DNA of 39,666 nucleotides, taken from the NCBI GenBank assembly GCA_016213625.1, contig JACQZZ010000067.1, positions 1-39,666 on the forward strand, given 5' to 3'. The stretch comes from Actinomycetota bacterium (GTDB taxonomy: Bacteria > Actinomycetota > Acidimicrobiia > Acidimicrobiales > Ilumatobacteraceae). Both the position numbers and the translations under genes were made by a program. Shown here piece by piece: positions 36,564 through 39,666 of the stretch. The number at the start of each line of letters is the position of its first letter. Positions within the stretch are counted from its first letter, which is position 1. A model generated the notes under the pieces. It had not been told where the DNA came from. It ran no database searches and was given only the letters and a program-made list of their open reading frames with translations.

Positions 36564-37915
36564 CGAAGACGAAGCTCGAGTACCGCTGCACCGAGTGCGG
36601 CACCGCCACGCCGAAGTGGGCCGGCAGGTGCACCGCGTGCGACGCCTGGAACAGCATGGTGGAAGACGTGCGCGGTGCTCCGTCGTCCCACGGCGCATCG
36701 GCCGCAGCGCCGGCCGTGCCCATCGGCGAGGTCGATGCCCAGTTCTCACAGCCGCATCCCACTGGCATCGCCGAGCTCGATCGGGTGCTCGGCGGCGGGC
36801 TCGTGCCCGGGTCGGTCACCCTGCTCGGCGGCGAGCCCGGCATCGGCAAGAGCACCATCCTGCTGCAGCTGCTGGCGCAGTGGCCCACTCGCACGCTGTA
36901 CGTCAGCGCCGAGGAGAGCGCCCAGCAGGTGCGACTGCGGGCCGAACGGCTGCAAGCAGTGCAGCCACACCTGTGGCTGGTGCCCGAGACCTCGCTCCCC
37001 CACATCATCGCCGCCATCGATCAGGTGCAGCCCACCCTGGTGGTGGTCGACAGCATCCAGAGCATCGCCGACCCCGACGTGCCATCGGCGCCCGGCAGCG
37101 TGGTGCAGGTCCGTGAGTGCGCGCATCGCCTCGTCGGCGAGGCGAAGCGGCGCGGCGTCCCAGTGGTGTTGGTGGGTCATGTCACCAAGGAGGGCGGGCT
37201 GGCGGGGCCACGGGTGCTCGAGCACGTGGTCGACACGGTGCTCAGTTTCGAGGGCGACCGCCACCACTCGCTCCGCCTGCTCCGCGCGGTGAAACATCGC
37301 TTCGGTCCCACCAACGAACTCGGCGTGTTCGAGATGGCCGGTCACGGGCTGCAGGGCGTGCCCGATGCCAGCCGGCTGTTCCTCACCGATCGGCGCACCG
37401 GCGTCGCCGGTTCTGCCGTGGTGCCCACGCTCGAGGGTCAGCGCCCCCTCCTCGTGGAAGTGCAGGCACTCACCAACACCATCCGCGACGGTGTGCCACC
37501 GCGGCGCAGCGCGCAGGGCATCGACGCCGGCAGGTTGGCGCTCCTGCTCGCCGTGCTCGAGCGGCGAGCCCGATGGCGCGTGGGCAACCAGGAGGTGTTC
37601 GCGTCGGCGGTCGGTGGAGTGCGGCTCACCGAGCCGGGCGCCGATCTGCCGGTGTGCATGGCGTTGGTGAGTGCGTTGGCCAACCAACCCTTGCCTCCCG
37701 ATCTCGTGGTGTTCGGCGAGGTGGGCCTGGCGGGCGAGCTGCGGCAGGTGGCCCACGCGTCGCGCCGGTTGGCCGAAGCGGCGCGCATGGGCTTTCGTCG
37801 TGCCATTGTGCCGGCCAACACGCCCGACGGCGTGGAGGGCATCTCGCTCATGCGGGTCGCCACGGTGGCAGAAGCGCTCGCCGCGGTCGGGCTGTCCGGC
37901 ACCTCGCCGAGCTGA
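36560..37915 (+). CDS. radA: DNA repair protein RadA (branch-migration ATPase)
   Basis: A 451-residue RadA/Sms homologue that promotes branch migration in recombination. It has a zinc finger (Cys10, 13, 24, 27), Walker A GGEPGIGKST (90-99), Walker B VVVDSIQS (161-168) and a C-terminal Lon-like domain (about 290-450). The KNRFG motif characteristic of RadA reads KHRFG here (245-249), with His in place of Asn. Its start overlaps the end of the preceding small gene. disA follows after 52 bp, the conserved actinobacterial arrangement. Confidence 0.96.
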   Translation: MTKTKLEYRCTECGTATPKWAGRCTACDAWNSMVEDVRGAPSSHGASAAAPAVPIGEVDAQFSQPHPTGIAELDRVLGGGLVPGSVTLLGGEPGIGKSTILLQLLAQWPTRTLYVSAEESAQQVRLRAERLQAVQPHLWLVPETSLPHIIAAIDQVQPTLVVVDSIQSIADPDVPSAPGSVVQVRECAHRLVGEAKRRGVPVVLVGHVTKEGGLAGPRVLEHVVDTVLSFEGDRHHSLRLLRAVKHRFGPTNELGVFEMAGHGLQGVPDASRLFLTDRRTGVAGSAVVPTLEGQRPLLVEVQALTNTIRDGVPPRRSAQGIDAGRLALLLAVLERRARWRVGNQEVFASAVGGVRLTEPGADLPVCMALVSALANQPLPPDLVVFGEVGLAGELRQVAHASRRLAEAARMGFRRAIVPANTPDGVEGISLMRVATVAEALAAVGLSGTSPS

Positions 37916-37967
37916 CACGTGCACCTCGCCCCTGCCCCGGCCGTGTGCTCGTAGACTTGCGCACAAC

Positions 37968-38957
37968 ATGCCCTCGCACGCCACGCCCAACGACCTGCTC
38001 CACGCCGCGCTCGGCCAGGTCGCGCCCGGCACCCCTCTGCGCGACGGCATCGACCGCATCGTGCGGGCGAAGATGGGGGCGCTCATCCTGGTGGGCGACG
38101 ATCCGAGCGTGCTCGCCATCTGCAGCGGTGGGTTCCTGCTCGACGCCGAGTTCACGCCGCAGCGGTTGAGCGAGCTGGCGAAGATGGACGGCGCCATCAT
38201 CCTCAGCAACGACTCCACGCGCATCGCCCGCGCCAACGTGCACCTCGTGCCCGACCCGTCGGTCCCCACCTCAGAGACCGGCACCCGCCACCGCACCGCG
38301 GAACGCGTCGCGGTCTCGCTGGCCGTGCCGGTCATCAGCGTCAGCGAAGAGATGAGCGTCATCAACGTCTACGCGGGCGGCATGAAGCGCCAGCTGCAGG
38401 ACATCGGCCGACTGCTCGACCGGGCGAACCAGGCATTGCAGACCCTCGAGCGCTACAAGGCGAAGCTCGACGACGCCACCTCCGCCCTCACCGCGCTGGA
38501 GATCGAAGACGTCGTCACCGTGCGCGACGTCGGCGCGGTGGTGCAGCGTGGCGAGATGGTGCGCCAGATCGCGGCCGAGATCGAGACGATGATCATCGAA
38601 CTCGGCGTCGACGCCCGCCTGCTACGGCTGCAGCTCGACGAAGTGTTCACGTCGCTCGACGACGAGCTCGACCTCGTGATGGCCGACTACCCCGACATCG
38701 CCTCACATCACGGGGCCACATCCGACGGCGATGCACCTGCGTCGCCGAAGGGTTTGCGTCTGCTCGCCCGGGTGCCGCGGTTGCACGACCACGAAGCCGA
38801 GGCCATCGTCGCCCACTTCGGCGAACTGGCCAAGCTCATGCGGGCCACCGCCGACCACATCGCCGAGGTGCCCGGGATCAGCGCCAAGACCGCCTATGCG
38901 GTGAAGGACACGCTGGATCGGCTCACCGAGAGCACCATTCTCGACCAGTACATCTGA
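37968..38957 (+). CDS. disA: Diadenylate cyclase DisA (DNA integrity scanning protein)
   Basis: A 329-residue DisA that makes cyclic di-AMP and scans DNA for lesions and recombination intermediates. The diadenylate cyclase domain shows DGA (74-76) and RHRTAER (107-113). A helical linker follows (about 140-230), then a C-terminal helix-hairpin-helix DNA-binding end with VPGISAKTAYAVKDTLDRL. A TAGACT box at 37952-37957 ends 10 nt before the ATG, so a very short leader is possible. It converges with the next gene with 3 bp between stop codons. Confidence 0.97.
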   Translation: MPSHATPNDLLHAALGQVAPGTPLRDGIDRIVRAKMGALILVGDDPSVLAICSGGFLLDAEFTPQRLSELAKMDGAIILSNDSTRIARANVHLVPDPSVPTSETGTRHRTAERVAVSLAVPVISVSEEMSVINVYAGGMKRQLQDIGRLLDRANQALQTLERYKAKLDDATSALTALEIEDVVTVRDVGAVVQRGEMVRQIAAEIETMIIELGVDARLLRLQLDEVFTSLDDELDLVMADYPDIASHHGATSDGDAPASPKGLRLLARVPRLHDHEAEAIVAHFGELAKLMRATADHIAEVPGISAKTAYAVKDTLDRLTESTILDQYI

Positions 38958-38960
38958 CCC

Positions 38961-39666
38961 TCAGCGAGGGCGGTACGGCGTGGTGACACCCGGCTGCACG
39001 CCCTCGAACTCCACCAGGCCGTCGTCGACGAGCTTGATGAGGTGCGCGAGCACGCTGCGGCCGGCGGCCTTGTAGAGCTTCTCGTTCACGCCGACGTACA
39101 GGCGCTTCACCATGTCGGGGACGAGCGTGACGCCGTCGCGTACAGCGGCCAACACTCCCGCCTCGCGCTCGCGACGGTGGGCGACGAACGCCTCGAGGAA
39201 CGGCGGCACGTCGGTGACCGGCGCCCCGTGCGTGGGCCATAGCGACGCAGGAGCGAGGTCGCTCACGCGCTGCAGCGAGTCGAAGTAGTCGCGCATGTCG
39301 CCATCGGGCGGTGTGATCACGGTGGTGCTCCACCCCATGATGTGATCGCCGGTGAACAATGCTCGCTGCTCGTCGAGGAAGAAGCACGTGTGGTTGCTGG
39401 TGTGCCCCGGCGTGTGCACGGCGCGGAGGGTCCAGCCCGGTCCGGACGCGGCGACATCACCATTGGCGACGCGCACGATCGGATCGAACCCGAGGTCGAG
39501 CGACTCCTCCACCTTGGCGATGCCCTCGGCGGCCGCCTTGGCCTCTTCCTCGAGATCGGGCTCGTCCGGCGTGTCGTCCTCGATCCAGTCGGTGTTCAAC
39601 CGATGCGGGCCGTACGCCACGGTGGGAGCACCCGTGGTCTCGTGCAACCACGCGGCCAACGGCGAG
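38961..39666 (-). CDS. Metallo-beta-lactamase-fold hydrolase (5' end off window)
   Basis: C-terminal part of an MBL-fold protein, about 235 residues visible. The frame stays open to the right edge, so the N-terminal HxHxDH motif lies outside. Seen here: LRAVHTPGHTSNHTCFFLD with a metal His, LFTGDHIMGWSTTVI with the bridging Asp, and LWPTHGAPVTD with another His. A winged-helix-like tail follows (AHLIKLVDDGLVEF). This layout resembles the LACTB2 or RNase-like branch. Function is undetermined. Confidence 0.87.
   Translation of the reverse strand, partial: SPLAAWLHETTGAPTVAYGPHRLNTDWIEDDTPDEPDLEEEAKAAAEGIAKVEESLDLGFDPIVRVANGDVAASGPGWTLRAVHTPGHTSNHTCFFLDEQRALFTGDHIMGWSTTVITPPDGDMRDYFDSLQRVSDLAPASLWPTHGAPVTDVPPFLEAFVAHRREREAGVLAAVRDGVTLVPDMVKRLYVGVNEKLYKAAGRSVLAHLIKLVDDGLVEFEGVQPGVTTPYRPR

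Overview
The window is GC-rich, uses GTG and TTG starts freely, and is almost entirely coding. The gene set (14-subunit complex I, menaquinone-type reductase and prenyl synthase, ClpC, a LppM-like lipoprotein, a radA-disA pair) points to an actinobacterium. The split b6/subunit-IV-like cytochrome bc complex, instead of the usual actinobacterial fused QcrB, fits a deep-branching lineage such as Acidimicrobiia; that placement is an inference.

Left part (1-6480). A gamma-glutamyl-polyamine/GABA-type catabolic cluster occupies the first 5.2 kb. An aldehyde dehydrogenase, a class I glutamine amidotransferase and an APC permease (cut by the window edge) run leftward. Two PuuD-like gamma-glutamyl-GABA hydrolase paralogues run rightward from the same divergent region. 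A DUF559/AbiEi-like gene follows, flanked by two related 78-bp palindromic elements.

Middle (6497-26777, all minus strand). This is one uninterrupted respiratory directon of about 20.3 kb. Transcription runs from a small membrane protein through a 2x[4Fe-4S] ferredoxin, cytochrome b6-like and subunit IV-like proteins, Rieske protein, dihaem cytochrome c and a junction membrane protein, then nuoA to nuoN in canonical order. Gaps are at most 16 bp and many genes overlap by 1, 4 or 8 bp. The products form the route NADH to quinone to cytochrome c. A divergent membrane-anchored cytochrome c (27018) is the likely next carrier. It shares an unusual N-terminal motif with the subunit IV-like protein.

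Right of this lie a geranylgeranyl/menaquinone reductase-like gene and a polyprenyl diphosphate synthase. They are convergent across a roughly 160-bp array of direct and inverted repeats. ClpC, a LppM-like lipoprotein and a LuxR-type regulator follow.

The most striking region is 33.8-35.9 kb. The LuxR-type gene is convergent with an alternative-oxidase-family gene, which is divergent from a VOC-family gene. A 20-bp sequence (GACATCCC-W-N6-TGGGG) lies upstream of the regulator. Two inverted copies sit in the alternative oxidase/VOC divergent region. This looks like a small regulon for a cytochrome-independent terminal oxidase in an organism that also encodes a full cytochrome chain.

The end holds a small frameshifted gene coupled to radA, then radA, disA and an edge-truncated metallo-beta-lactamase-fold protein. 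I see no tRNA, rRNA, CRISPR, insertion sequence or prophage. No gene-free stretch exceeds 300 bases.
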